Assembly: GCA_048493715.1 (NCBI GenBank)
Contig: JBGDCZ010000012.1
Span: 1 to 64,000 of the forward strand
DNA from: Arsenophonus sp048493715
GTDB lineage: Bacteria > Pseudomonadota > Gammaproteobacteria > Enterobacterales > Enterobacteriaceae
Length of the DNA stretch: 64,000 nt
Reading direction: 5' to 3'
Within the stretch, counting starts at the first letter, position 1. The number at the start of each line of letters is the position of its first letter. Below are positions 1-9,037 of this stretch, piece by piece. The position numbers and the translations under genes are program-made. Below the pieces are notes generated by a model. The model was not told the origin of the DNA. It did not search any database and worked only from the letters and a program-made list of their open reading frames with translations.

Positions 1-37
1 TGTTGTTTAAATGCACGGAATAAAAACTCTCCAATAA

Positions 38-85
38 ACCCGGGGTGGTTCAAACTGTATTTACCCGGCAGCCATCACCCCGGGT
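38..85. repeat. GC-rich 10-bp inverted repeat
   Basis: The arms ACCCGGGGTG (38-47) and CACCCCGGGT (76-85) are perfect reverse complements separated by 28 bases. They are far more GC-rich than the surrounding sequence. The repeat may be the remnant of a hairpin or simply lie within decayed coding sequence; no T-tract follows. Confidence 0.6.
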
Positions 86-348
86 AGCAATTCTAACATG
101 ATAACTGGCCGTCCTTATATATCTGATTAGAAACACATCGACTTTCGATATTTCGCAATAATTAGCTATTTTAACGATAATTTTTATAAAGTTGAATAAC
201 TTAGTAAGATTTTATTATCTCGCAATATAGGAAATTTATATTAAAATTTAACCGCCAGGATCCTGGCCCTATATTAATTAATATCTTCGATTAGCAACAG
301 CATGATGTCTTTGAAAACAAATTAAAAAAACATTCAGTGTAAAGATTA

Positions 349-359
349 CCCCCCCCCCC
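349..359 (+). repeat. Homopolymer run of 11 C
   Basis: Eleven consecutive C residues sit in DNA that is otherwise strongly AT-rich and non-coding. This is either a mutational slippage tract or a sequencing/assembly artefact. No gene near enough to be switched by it was recognised. Confidence 0.9.
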
Positions 360-1113
360 TCAACCATAATTAATAATAACTATTTGAATAAATAAAAAAG
401 ATTATTTTCACAATTAACAATTACATTCTATTAAGCAATAAATGGCTCACTAGATATCAGCAAAAGGCCAAAAATTTTTTAGTCTGCAAATAAGCCATAA
501 CTAACAAATATGAAGATAAATATGTAATTATCATCATTATCTCAAGGAGAGCTGCCCATCAACCCATTTTATAATCGCCGTTTAACCAAACAATAAGTTG
601 CTTATCGTCCCCATCCAGATAATCCACAAATCAACCATGTGCGTATTACTAAATCAACATGATCCACGCTGTTCGTTAATTACAAGCATCGAACTTCGAC
701 TATTTAAACAACAAAAAAATGCTCATAGCTGAAACCAAATTTTGCTATCACATTCCACCTTACTAGAAAGATTTTAAGTCTTAAAGCGTCGATGCTGGAA
801 TAACTTTTCAACCGCATGATATTGCCGAACGATTTACTTTCGGCGGTATCGACTGCTGGTGTTATTTGCATCGGGCATATGAAAAATTTATAAAAACTTA
901 ATTTCCTCATTCAGTGGATTGTGAACAAGCTCCTGGTTTGTCCGCTGAGTTATCTAGTTTATGGTTTATGGCCCAAACTTAGCTAATCATTTAATGAGCG
1001 AAATAACAAATGTTATTATTTAGTAAAAAATAATTATTTTAAAAAAATTTCCATATATTAAGGAGAATGTACTATAAAAAATAAATTTTCATTATCAAAT
1101 GCTACTACTTTGA

Positions 1114-1806
1114 TTAATCAGAAATGAAGCCATATTTTTTCAGAAAATTCTTATCACCTAATTGATTAATTTGCCGCAGTATTCAGTCTTGCCGTGTTAA
1201 TAAATCATTAGATGTTTTTTTAGGTCATAAGCTAATGGATTTGGTAAAATAGCCGCTAATGATGCAAATTCATATTCATTTAACTGATTTACATGTTTTT
1301 TAAAATAATATTTTGCCGCATTTTTCTACCCAAAAAATGCCTTAGCTAAACTCAGCAATATTCAAATAAATGGTCAGTATCCTTTTTTAGACCATATAAC
1401 TTCAATTACTGGCGTCATAATAGCTTCAACACCTTTACGAAAAAAGCTTCGTCTATCACATAACCAAATATTTTTTACAACTTGTTGAGTTATTGTTGAA
1501 GCACCTCTAATTGGTTTTTTACTAGCCGAATTTTGGTTAATTGCACTTTCTATTGCCTGAAAATCAAATCCCCAATGGTTAGGGAAATTTTTATCTTCTG
1601 CAGCAATGACAGCAATTAACATGTTCGGTGAGACAGCATTAATCTCTACCCAACTAGAACGAAAAACATAAGAAAAATTTGATGATAACCAAGCGTTAAC
1701 TTTTCTTTCCAGCATTACCATCGAAAAGGGAACAGGCAAAAATTTAAAAATAAAGATCGTCATTAGCCAACAGCAAAATAACATCAATAAGTTTTTTTTT
1801 AGCCAT
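1114..1806 (-). pseudogene. mtgA: Monofunctional peptidoglycan transglycosylase MtgA, degraded
   Basis: The sequence matches MtgA (GT51 lytic-type glycan polymerase, inner-membrane anchored) from the N-terminal membrane segment through the core: VIAAEDKNFPNHWGFD carries the catalytic-Glu motif, and RGASTITQQVVKNIW follows. The reading frame is lost at least three times: a one-base indel in the A9 tract near the start (ATG at 1806 versus the open frame from 1787), a frameshift after WSKKGY near 1374, and stops in the C-terminal half. Residual C-terminal similarity (LAAILPNPLAYD, then ILRQINQLGD) continues to about 1114, with a Trp codon changed to TGA. A truncated 137-residue product would keep the Glu motif but lack half of the domain, so function is unlikely. 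Confidence 0.9.
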
Positions 1807-1838
1807 TTTCACAAAATTAAGAAAATAAGTCAGCATAA

Positions 1839-2477
1839 CTAACACCTGGCCATCTCAATGACTTTTTTAACTAATTTATCAATTCCTTGCTATGCTTCAT
1901 GCTGTGAGGATGCCAGCATATATGCAGGTGTTGTAATCACTTTATTATCTTCATCAACCACAATATCATCAAAGGAACAAATAATATGCTTTACTCCCAT
2001 TCGTTCTACTTCAGCAATGGTTTTGTTATCATTACCTATTGTCAACTTTACCACTTTATTTAAAATTTTAGGTAGCATAACAGGCGCGATACACATCAAC
2101 CGCAATGGCTTACCTTGTTGATAAATTTTGGTACAAAATATTAATAAATCTTTATCTATTTCACAGTCACTTCCTTTAATAGCAAAATTAGATAAATTTT
2201 TTGCTACCCCAAATCCACCAGAAATTATCACTGCACTATACTCATCTGCAGAGGCTAAAAACTCTATTTTACCACGTGAAATCCGCGAAGATTCTTCCAT
2301 TATGTTACGTTTTTTTTTCCATTTATATGATGAATAACATTTAGTTGATCGCTATTAGGCGCTAAAAACCGCATTTCAGCGCTATTTTGATTCAAAGATA
2401 ACAGTAAGTACTGACTCATGAATTTCGCTGCCATCAAATACACCACAGCCACTTAAAATTACTGCAATAAGTTTCAT
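1839..2477 (-). pseudogene. elbB: ElbB (isoprenoid/glyoxalase-like DJ-1/PfpI protein), degraded
   Basis: The N-terminus MKLIAVILSGCGVFDGSEIHE (start at 2477) is typical of ElbB, a DJ-1/PfpI superfamily protein related to glyoxalase III. The frame breaks after about 27 residues near 2400 and again at the A9 tract around 2312-2320. The open core from 2300 to 1890 retains the SGGFGVAKNLSNFA and MCIAPVMLPK motifs with the nucleophile-elbow Cys. The frame then meets TAG at 1890-1892, after which the expected C-terminus GIDKLVKKVIEMA continues in frame to 1839. Two frameshifts plus one stop make this a pseudogene. Gene order mtgA-elbB-arcB is as in E. coli. Confidence 0.92.
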
Positions 2478-2560
2478 ATCTAACTCCATTTATAGTAGAT
2501 TGTTACTAACTCATTTAATGTGATAACATGTAACATTTGTCACAAATTTTAATGAATTTT

Positions 2561-2586
2561 GTAACAAAAACGATTATATTTGTTAC
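2561..2586. repeat. Inverted repeat upstream of arcZ
   Basis: GTAACAAA (2561-2568) and TTTGTTAC (2579-2586) form a perfect 8-bp dyad with a 10-base centre containing TATATT-like sequence. It lies immediately upstream of the probable ArcZ 5' end, where a promoter and an ArcA-controlled region would be expected. Its role as an operator is inference. Confidence 0.5.
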
Positions 2587-2599
2587 GTTGATTGGTTGA

Positions 2600-2729
2600 C
2601 GAAAAATGAAGGTTTTTATTTTTCTCGTCATTCATACAAACACATATCATAATTGACGAGTAAAAAAGATTTCCCTGGTGTTGGCGCAATAATTAGTGCA
2701 CCCCAACTTCGGTTGGAGTTATTTTTTTT
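2600..2729 (+). ncRNA. arcZ: ArcZ small regulatory RNA
   Basis: The conserved core GATTTCCCTGGTGTTGGCGC (2668-2687) is identical to the seed and 3' processed region of enterobacterial ArcZ (RyhA/SraH). This Hfq-dependent sRNA activates rpoS and represses motility and other targets. Downstream is the expected Rho-independent terminator. As in E. coli the gene lies between elbB and arcB and is convergent with arcB. The 5' end is not defined by sequence; E. coli ArcZ is about 121 nt, which would place it near 2605. The 5' half diverges from E. coli and contains alternating TGACGA (2597-2602), TCGTCA (2625-2630) and TGACGAG (2654-2660) elements able to form mutually exclusive stems. In E. coli ArcA represses arcZ, which in turn feeds back on arcB; ArcB is retained here. 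Confidence 0.9.
2701..2729 (+). terminator. Rho-independent terminator of arcZ
   Basis: CCAAC (2703-2707), a TTCG tetraloop and GTTGG (2712-2716), with flanking pairs, are followed by a T8 tract (2722-2729). The U-tract overlaps the 3' end of arcB on the opposite strand, so the two transcripts are complementary over their ends. Confidence 0.88.
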
Positions 2730-5052
2730 CAGCGCTAGCTAACCATTTTTTCAAAATCTCAACATCTTTTTGCCAATCTGCTTTTAATTCATCAAACCAT
2801 TCTTGTGTATTATCCCACCAAGCTGGTAATTCAGGAGATTGGATTTGTTGAGCTAATTGCTGGAGATGCCGCAAACCAACTGCACCTGCTGCGCCTTTAA
2901 TTTTATGTGCTTCAGCAACAATCCCATTTGAGTCTTTAGCCACAATATTAGAATCCAGTAAAGATAGGTATCCTGGCATCATATTTTCAAATATCTTTAT
3001 GCTGTCTTCAATAAGTTTTGGACCTACTAATTCAAGGTATTGATTGAGCATATTGATATCTAATACATTATCATGCTTAGCAAACTCTTTTAGTGGAATA
3101 TCGATCGATTTATTCTTACAATCGGCAAAATATTTTTCAATAATCTTGATTAATGCACTGACAGAAAGTGGTTTACTTAATACATCATCCATACCTGCAT
3201 CAAGATATTCATTTTTGTCTCTCAATACATTAGCTGTTAATGCAATTAAAGGTGGTAGCTTATAATTAGCATAGGTGTGACGAAGCTGACGTGCAATATC
3301 GAGACCTGTCATATCAGGTAACTGAATATCCAATAAGACCAGATCATAACCACCAATTTTAAACATTTTTAACGCTTCTTTGCCATTCATCGCCACATCT
3401 ACGGTATGGCCTAATTTTTCTAATACAGATCGCGCGACAATAATATTTAATTCAATATCCTCGACTAAAAGGATATGCAATTTAGGTAGTAAAACTTCTT
3501 CTACCGCTGACATTTCAATTGTTTTTGCAACGATAGGAGCTATGACTGATACAGTAAAGCAAGAACCTACTCCTAAGGTACTATCAACCTGGATATCTCC
3601 GCCCATACTTTGTGCTAACCGCTTAGAAACTGCAAGACCAATTCCAGTGCCTGTTTCTGGCCTTCCCCCAGCACTACCCTTCACCTGATAGTACATGGCA
3701 AAAATCTTTTCTTGCTCTTCTTTGGGGATCCCAATGCCACTATCAATAACCTGAATAAAAAGCTGCTCATGCCCTTCATACCAAATACGAACTTTGATCT
3801 CACCTTGTTGTGTAAATCTCACGGCATTACCAATTAAATTCCACAGTATTTGACGTAACCGTGTTGCATCGGTAATGATCTTGCTCGGTATATTTTCTTT
3901 TACTTCTAACGTAAATTTTAAATCTTTGGGTTGAACCAAAAGTCCCGACAAGTTCTCAAGATCAGAGATAAATTCATTTAAATCAATCGGTTGACTATCC
4001 AAACTAACTTTACGTCGTTCGATTTTATCCATCTCAATAATGTCATTGAAAATATTACCTAAAGTTATGGCACTAACGTGGATAGTTTTTAAATAATTAG
4101 TCTGTTCATTAGTTAATTCTGTATCGAGTAATATACGACTCAGCCCAACAATCCCATTAAGCGGCGTACGAAGCTCATGGCTGATAGTTGAAATAAATGT
4201 TGTCTTATCCCTACTCGCATTTTCTAACGCTTCCTGATAGTGCTTACGTTCGGTAATATCGCGTCCAAACCCAACTAAACCGTGGCGTTTTCCGACACGA
4301 TCATAAAAAGGTACTTTTCGTATTTCAAAACATGCTTTTCGTCCATCTGGATATACCAACCACTGTTCATAAGTCAATGACACATTATGACGAAATACTT
4401 TTTCATCAGTTTCAAGCTCTTTTTCTGCGACTTCTTCGCCATAAATTTCACGATAGGTTAATCCAATAAGCTGCTTTTCACTACGACCGGTCAATAATTC
4501 CATTGCTCTATTACAACAAGAAAAGTCATTATTCTCATCACGATAGTAAACAAGATCAGGTGATGCATCTAAAAATGACTGTAATAATATAGACTGCTGT
4601 TCAAACTCAAGTTGGGTTTGCTCACGTCGTTTCATCTCTTTTTGCAATTTTTCTAATAACTCTAGATGCGCCTTTTGTACTTTTTCACGTTCCGCAATTT
4701 CCAAATTAAGCTGAGCAATATTTCCTTTAAGTTTGTCAGTAAGCTCTGCATCACGTTTGCGCATCACTTCTAATTTATCAACCATACCTGATAAGCGACG
4801 CCGAGACTCTTCAAGTTGCTCAACAACAACAGAAAGAAAATAGACCGCCCAAGGAGTAATAATCAATCCAAAAAAGATAGAGCGAATCAAATCAATATCA
4901 TGAACATTGCCATATAATAAAATATCAACAGCTATCTGCAATACCATGGCTAAAACGACAAGTGCCGTAGCTAATAACAAGGAAAATCCAACCAAGCCAA
5001 GCTTCATCATTAAGTCAACATAATATTGAGCGAGTCCTTTAAGCAGCTTCAT
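2719..5052 (-). CDS. arcB: Aerobic respiration control sensor kinase ArcB
   Basis: This is a full-length 777-residue tripartite hybrid kinase that senses quinone redox state and phosphorylates ArcA. Two N-terminal membrane segments (about 20-45 and 57-77) are followed by a long coiled coil (about 80-150) and a PAS domain containing the redox cysteines in DFSCCNRAME and GRKACFEIRK (E. coli Cys180 and Cys241). The transmitter His is in SHELRTPLNG (about 292), with ATP-binding N and G boxes. The receiver Asp is in LVLLDIQLPD (about 576) and the HPt His in AHKIKGAAG (about 717). All phosphorelay residues are present. The ATG at 5052 is preferred over GTG at 5058 because a GGAG lies five bases upstream of the ATG and because of the family length (778 in E. 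coli). ArcZ is convergent. Confidence 0.98.
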   Translation of the reverse strand: MKLLKGLAQYYVDLMMKLGLVGFSLLLATALVVLAMVLQIAVDILLYGNVHDIDLIRSIFFGLIITPWAVYFLSVVVEQLEESRRRLSGMVDKLEVMRKRDAELTDKLKGNIAQLNLEIAEREKVQKAHLELLEKLQKEMKRREQTQLEFEQQSILLQSFLDASPDLVYYRDENNDFSCCNRAMELLTGRSEKQLIGLTYREIYGEEVAEKELETDEKVFRHNVSLTYEQWLVYPDGRKACFEIRKVPFYDRVGKRHGLVGFGRDITERKHYQEALENASRDKTTFISTISHELRTPLNGIVGLSRILLDTELTNEQTNYLKTIHVSAITLGNIFNDIIEMDKIERRKVSLDSQPIDLNEFISDLENLSGLLVQPKDLKFTLEVKENIPSKIITDATRLRQILWNLIGNAVRFTQQGEIKVRIWYEGHEQLFIQVIDSGIGIPKEEQEKIFAMYYQVKGSAGGRPETGTGIGLAVSKRLAQSMGGDIQVDSTLGVGSCFTVSVIAPIVAKTIEMSAVEEVLLPKLHILLVEDIELNIIVARSVLEKLGHTVDVAMNGKEALKMFKIGGYDLVLLDIQLPDMTGLDIARQLRHTYANYKLPPLIALTANVLRDKNEYLDAGMDDVLSKPLSVSALIKIIEKYFADCKNKSIDIPLKEFAKHDNVLDINMLNQYLELVGPKLIEDSIKIFENMMPGYLSLLDSNIVAKDSNGIVAEAHKIKGAAGAVGLRHLQQLAQQIQSPELPAWWDNTQEWFDELKADWQKDVEILKKWLASAEKK

Positions 5053-5271
5053 ACACACTCCGATACAGAAAATCAGCTTAAATCATAACTTATATAGACA
5101 AAAAACAGAGGGATCTAACATACATTTATGAGGGATAATTTACATTTAGATTTTCATTGACAATGAATTAACCTATAAATAAAGTTTTATAATTATCAGA
5201 TAAATAAAGATTTAATAAGTAAAATATAGCGAAAATAAAACCAGTATGGCCAACAATCTATATTTAAAAAT

Positions 5272-5299
5272 AAAAAAGGGCAGTATTTTAATACTCCCC
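5272..5299 (-). terminator. Rho-independent terminator after sspB
   Basis: On the minus strand a stem is formed by GGG plus AGTATT pairing with AATACT plus CCC, with one mismatch and a two-base loop. It is followed by a T6 tract (the A run at 5272-5277). It lies just beyond the sspB stop codon and would end the sspA-sspB transcript. Confidence 0.8.
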
Positions 5300-5318
5300 T
5301 CCTCAATCATAATATATC

Positions 5319-5810
5319 TTATTTTATAACACGTAACGTCGGACGTCTTTTTGGTGGCGTCGGCGGTTCATCATCAGGTGATGAAATCAGTGTTACTTTT
5401 TGCTCTTCGTTTGACAATTCATTATCACTAACTAGTACTAAGTTTTCACTTTGAGTAACAGAATTACCAGTATTATTCTCATATTCAGGCTCAGGTTCAA
5501 ACATCATTCCTGCGCCATTTTCGCGCCCATAAATAGCAATAATAGCACTCATTGGCACTTCAACATGGCGAGGGACACCACTAAAACGGGCATTAAAGCT
5601 TACTATTTCATTAGTCAGCTCGAAATTAGCTACTGCGGAAGGTGTAATATTTAAAATAATTTGCCCTTTTTGGGCATATTCCATCGGGACATTCACACCA
5701 AAAACATTAACATCCACAACTAAATGAGGTGTCATATTATTATCGAGAAGCCATTCATAATGAGCCCTAAGAAGATAAGGACGACGTGGCGACATTCCTA
5801 AGAACTCCAT
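5319..5810 (-). CDS. sspB: ClpXP adaptor / stringent starvation protein SspB
   Basis: At 163 residues this matches the family length (165 in E. coli). SspB binds ssrA-tagged peptides from stalled ribosomes and tethers them to ClpX for degradation; it also delivers RseA fragments. The N-terminal domain (about 1-112; PRRPYLLRAHYEWLL, FNARFSGVPRHVEVP, IYGRENGAGMMFEPE) is well conserved. It is followed by a low-complexity acidic linker and a C-terminal ClpX-docking tail ending in PTLRVIK, the conserved XB motif. It starts six bases after the sspA stop, so translation is probably coupled. DegS is also present in the window, so the RseA proteolysis route to sigma-E appears intact at both of these steps. 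Confidence 0.97.
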   Translation of the reverse strand: MEFLGMSPRRPYLLRAHYEWLLDNNMTPHLVVDVNVFGVNVPMEYAQKGQIILNITPSAVANFELTNEIVSFNARFSGVPRHVEVPMSAIIAIYGRENGAGMMFEPEPEYENNTGNSVTQSENLVLVSDNELSNEEQKVTLISSPDDEPPTPPKRRPTLRVIK

Positions 5811-5816
5811 AATAAA

Positions 5817-6458
5817 TTAACCTGTGGTAGATAAACGCATCTCACGCTCAGCTTCAGTCAATGAAGCTAGAAAAGAGTCGCGCTCAAATACCCGTTCCAT
5901 ATAAGATCTAATGCCTTCAGTTTCTTTTCCTTTAAGTATGTCAATATTCCAAAACGGTAAACGCCACAAAAGGGGAGCTAAGTAGCAGTCAACTAGACTA
6001 AATTCTTCACTCATAAAAAACGGCATCTCATTAAAAATTGGCGAGATTAATATAAACTCTTCTTTTAACTGCTTACGGGCAGCATCAGCTTGAGGATCTT
6101 TATTTTCAATCTTATACATTAGAGAATACCAATCTTTTTCTATCCGATGTATCATCAAACGACTACTACCACGAGCAACTGGATAAACTGGCATTAATGG
6201 TGGATGCGGAAAGCGCTCGTCAAGATATTCCATAACAACGCGGGAATCATACAATGTTAATTCCCTATCAACCAGCGTTGGTACTGTTTGGTAAGGATTT
6301 AGATCAATCAAATCTTGCGGCAAATTACCTGCTTCAACATTCTCAATCTCAACGCTTACGCCCTTTTCTGCCAATACGATCCGCACTTGATGGCTAAATA
6401 TGTCGGTCGGGCCGGAAAACAGTGTCATTACCGAACGTTTGTTGGCAGCGACAGCCAT
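5817..6458 (-). CDS. sspA: Stringent starvation protein SspA, RNA polymerase-associated
   Basis: SspA is a GST-fold protein that binds RNA polymerase and influences stationary-phase and acid-stress transcription. The start MAVAANKRSVMTLFSGPTD at 6458 is chosen because a strong GGAGG lies just upstream and E. coli SspA begins the same way; an ATG four codons upstream is an extension. The thioredoxin-like N-terminal half (about 10-85, with YQTVPTLVDRELTLYDSR) and helical C-terminal half (SLVDCYLAPLLWRLP, then RVFERDSFLASLTEAE) are complete. The product is 213 residues, as usual for the family. First gene of an sspA-sspB operon. Confidence 0.97.
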   Translation of the reverse strand: MAVAANKRSVMTLFSGPTDIFSHQVRIVLAEKGVSVEIENVEAGNLPQDLIDLNPYQTVPTLVDRELTLYDSRVVMEYLDERFPHPPLMPVYPVARGSSRLMIHRIEKDWYSLMYKIENKDPQADAARKQLKEEFILISPIFNEMPFFMSEEFSLVDCYLAPLLWRLPFWNIDILKGKETEGIRSYMERVFERDSFLASLTEAEREMRLSTTG

Positions 6459-6838
6459 GAAAACCTCCAAGTTTTATTCAAAAAAGAACAAACAGTCATA
6501 ATATAATAAATAAGGCCATTCTTACATGTTTAAAATGTTAGTAAACCAATTTAATAGGTCAACACTCATTTATTTTATTTATTGAACTGCAATTAACACA
6601 TGTTATTTCCACCACATTTGGTGAGAAATATATAAGAAATTAATGATCTATAGTCTATCAGATTTTGTTCAATATAGGGGAAAGTTTGACAAGATTTTAT
6701 GATAAATGTACAAAATCACATCAACTTTTTATTAAAAAAAATTAAATTAATAATCGCATACAATATAAACTTATAACATACTAAAAACCCGCCATAAATG
6801 CGGGTTCTGTATTAATAATTTGTTGCAAAAACAATAAA
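6459..6838. other. sspA leader and rpsI 3' region
   Basis: This 380-base AT-rich spacer contains the rpsI terminator at its right end and presumably the sspA promoter. No further gene or recognisable RNA was seen. Confidence 0.6.
6783..6806 (-). terminator. Rho-independent terminator after rpsI
   Basis: On the minus strand AACCCGC pairs with GCGGGTT (6800-6806 and 6786-6792) around a seven-base loop, followed by TTTTAG. It sits 33 bases beyond rpsI and ends the rplM-rpsI transcript. Confidence 0.88.
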
Positions 6839-7231
6839 TTAACGTTTTGAGTATTGCGGACGACGACGTGCTTTACGCAGCCCCACTTTCTTACGCTCAA
6901 CAGAACGCGCATCACGAGTAACAAACCCAGCTTTGCGTAGTTCAGAATGCAGTGATTCGTCATACCCCATCAATGCACGTGTAATTCCATGACGGATTGC
7001 ACCTGCTTGACCAGAAATACCACCACCTTTAACGGTAATGTATAAATCCAGTTTCTCCAACATATCAACCAATTCTAACGGTTGGCGAACAACCATTCGC
7101 GCCGTTTCGCGGCCAAAATACTGCTCTAGGCTACGTTGATTGATAGTAATATTACCGCTACCTGTCTTAATAAAGACACGTGCGGAAGAGCTTTTGCGGC
7201 GACCAGTGCCGTAGTATTGATTTTCAGCCAT
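6839..7231 (-). CDS. rpsI: 30S ribosomal protein S9
   Basis: The 130-residue protein is the full S9 length. It starts AENQYYGTGRRKSSSARVF, carries the conserved GGGISGQAGAIRHGI segment, and ends in the Arg/Lys-rich tail RRRPQYSKR whose terminal Lys-Arg contacts P-site tRNA. It lies 18 bases downstream of rplM in the universal rplM-rpsI operon. The ribosome-bound product is essential in most bacteria. Confidence 0.99.
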   Translation of the reverse strand: MAENQYYGTGRRKSSSARVFIKTGSGNITINQRSLEQYFGRETARMVVRQPLELVDMLEKLDLYITVKGGGISGQAGAIRHGITRALMGYDESLHSELRKAGFVTRDARSVERKKVGLRKARRRPQYSKR

Positions 7232-7249
7232 TGCCTATATCCATCCCGA

Positions 7250-7678
7250 TTAAATGTCAAGAACTTGCGGTTGCTGTGCCGTGTGTTTATGCTCACTACC
7301 TGCATAAACTTTCATTTTACGGTACATCGCACGACCAAGAGGTCCTTTGGGTAGCATACCTTTAACCGCGATTTCAATTACACGCTCAGGATGACGGACA
7401 ATCATTTCTTCGAAGGTCGCTTGTTTGATACCACCGATATAACCGGTATGGCGATAGTAGATTTTGTCTTCACGCTTGTTGCCAGTAACAGCAACTTTTT
7501 CAGCATTAACAACAATGATGTAATCACCAGTATCGACATGCGGAGTATATTCCGCTTTATGCTTGCCACGCAAACGACGAGCAATCTCAGTTGCAAGACG
7601 GCCTAAAGTTTTTCCATCTGCATCAACAACGTACCAGTCGCGTTTCACGGTCTCTGGTTTAGCTGTAAAAGTTTTCAT
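7250..7678 (-). CDS. rplM: 50S ribosomal protein L13
   Basis: The 142-residue L13 (same length as E. coli) begins MKTFTAKPETVKRDWYVVDA and contains ARRLRGKHKAEYTPHVDTGD and VKGMLPKGPLGR, all diagnostic. It is an early assembly protein of the large subunit. The upstream 250-base region to zapE presumably holds the promoter and the leader through which L13 autoregulates in E. coli; no specific leader structure could be assigned by eye. Confidence 0.99.
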   Translation of the reverse strand: MKTFTAKPETVKRDWYVVDADGKTLGRLATEIARRLRGKHKAEYTPHVDTGDYIIVVNAEKVAVTGNKREDKIYYRHTGYIGGIKQATFEEMIVRHPERVIEIAVKGMLPKGPLGRAMYRKMKVYAGSEHKHTAQQPQVLDI

Positions 7679-7927
7679 TAAAGCTTACCCATATATTAAG
7701 TTACATGTTGGTGAACACTCATATTTTAAAAAAACACTCAGCATGCTCACACTAGATTCGTCCAGTGAATCCTACCCCTTCGAGTAGTCAAACTGACATT
7801 AATGCAAGATTTTGGGGAAAATAAAAAACTTGCTGTAACGTGGGGTGCAAGATTATAGAGAAGTTATTGACAAAAATCGACCCCAAAAATAAATTTTCTT
7901 AACAATTTATGCATTATTATTTGCTAA

Positions 7928-9037
7928 TCAAGCTATATGAGGCAATTTTAGGTATGCCTCACTCTGCATTTCTTGTAATCGTGATAAACAGCGTTGATAT
8001 TCAAAACGCAATAAATGCCCTTGGTAAAGTTTATCTATTGCTACCTCAGCATTAATAATCAACTTAACTTTTCGCTCATAAAATTCATCAATTAGAGCAA
8101 GAAAACGCCTGGCTACATCTTCATGTAGCTCTGACATCATCAAAACGTTATACAGTAATACCGTATGATAATCTTTTGCTAAAACGATATAATCATTTTG
8201 ACTACGTGCATCTTCACATAGTACTTTAAATTCAATTGCTAAGATACCTTCTGCAGCACGCACCGGCATAGGACGATGATTAATCTCAAGCATAGGCAAC
8301 GTCTCGCCACCATTACCCGCTAATTTAATAAATATATCATCCATCCTATTACAGCTCTGTTCATCGATCGGCGTAAGATAAAGAGCCGCTTGTTTCAAAG
8401 TACGTAAACGATAATCAATACCGGCATCAACATTAATGATGTCACAGTATTTTTTAATTTGTTCGATCGCTGGTAGAAAACGTGTTCGTTGTAATCCATT
8501 TCTATAGAGTTCATCTGGTGGGATATTAGACGTTGCCACTAAACAAATTCCTTTAGCAAATAACACCGTAAATAACGTTCCCAAAATCATGGCATCAGTG
8601 ATATCAGAGACAAAAAATTCATCAAAACATAAAACATCCGTCTGCGCTTTAAATCTATCGGCAATGATTTCCAATGGATCTTGATGACCTTGTAACTCAA
8701 CCATTTCATTTTGCACTCGCCACATAAGACGATGAAAATGTAAGCGTAATTTTCTACCCTCCGGCAAACTTTGATAAAACAGATCCAGCAACCAAGTTTT
8801 ACCTCGCCCGACACCACCCCACATATATAATCCCTGCACAGGTTGAAAATTTGTTGGTGGTTGCTTGGTAAATAGTTTGCCAATTTTACTTCTTAATGAT
8901 AATCGAGATGTTTTATTAAGCAATTGATGATGAATAATATCTAAACGTGCTATCGTTTTACTTTGTATCTCATCAAATTGATAGTCACCGGTAGCCAAAA
9001 ACTGGTGGTAAAGTTTAGCGGGAGTCAACAATGCCAT
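7928..9037 (-). CDS. zapE: Cell division protein ZapE (AFG1-like ATPase)
   Basis: At 369 residues (375 in E. coli) this is a P-loop ATPase of the AFG1/LACE1 family that modulates Z-ring dynamics. Walker A GGVGRGKT lies near residue 75, Walker B CFDEFFVSD near 139, followed by LVATSNIPPDELYRNGLQR (sensor and arginine-finger region). The C-terminal LVDEFYERKVKLII and CLSRLQEMQSEAYL segments are intact. The gene is divergent from zapG and located upstream of rplM, exactly as in E. coli. Confidence 0.97.
   Translation of the reverse strand: MALLTPAKLYHQFLATGDYQFDEIQSKTIARLDIIHHQLLNKTSRLSLRSKIGKLFTKQPPTNFQPVQGLYMWGGVGRGKTWLLDLFYQSLPEGRKLRLHFHRLMWRVQNEMVELQGHQDPLEIIADRFKAQTDVLCFDEFFVSDITDAMILGTLFTVLFAKGICLVATSNIPPDELYRNGLQRTRFLPAIEQIKKYCDIINVDAGIDYRLRTLKQAALYLTPIDEQSCNRMDDIFIKLAGNGGETLPMLEINHRPMPVRAAEGILAIEFKVLCEDARSQNDYIVLAKDYHTVLLYNVLMMSELHEDVARRFLALIDEFYERKVKLIINAEVAIDKLYQGHLLRFEYQRCLSRLQEMQSEAYLKLPHIA

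Larger units (their letters stand above)
1..1113. other. Degenerate non-coding region, possible gene remnants
   Basis: No intact gene was recognised in this stretch. It is very AT-rich except for the first 100 bases and parts of 540-960. On the plus strand, 840-960 gives protein-like short segments interrupted by stops (for example GGIDCWCYLHRAYEKF and then APGLSAELSSLW), and 550-590 reads INPFYNRRLTKQ. On the minus strand, 2-100 reads ELLPGVMAAG and then, one base out of frame, KYSLNHPGFIGEFLFRAF. These look like decayed coding sequence, but I could not assign a family. In E. coli yrbL and ptsO lie next to mtgA; neither was recognised here. Confidence 0.5.

Noticed and set aside
704..910. 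68-codon open frame on the minus strand
   Set aside because: No recognisable similarity and no ribosome-binding site; the opposite strand at the same place gives more protein-like fragments of a decayed gene.
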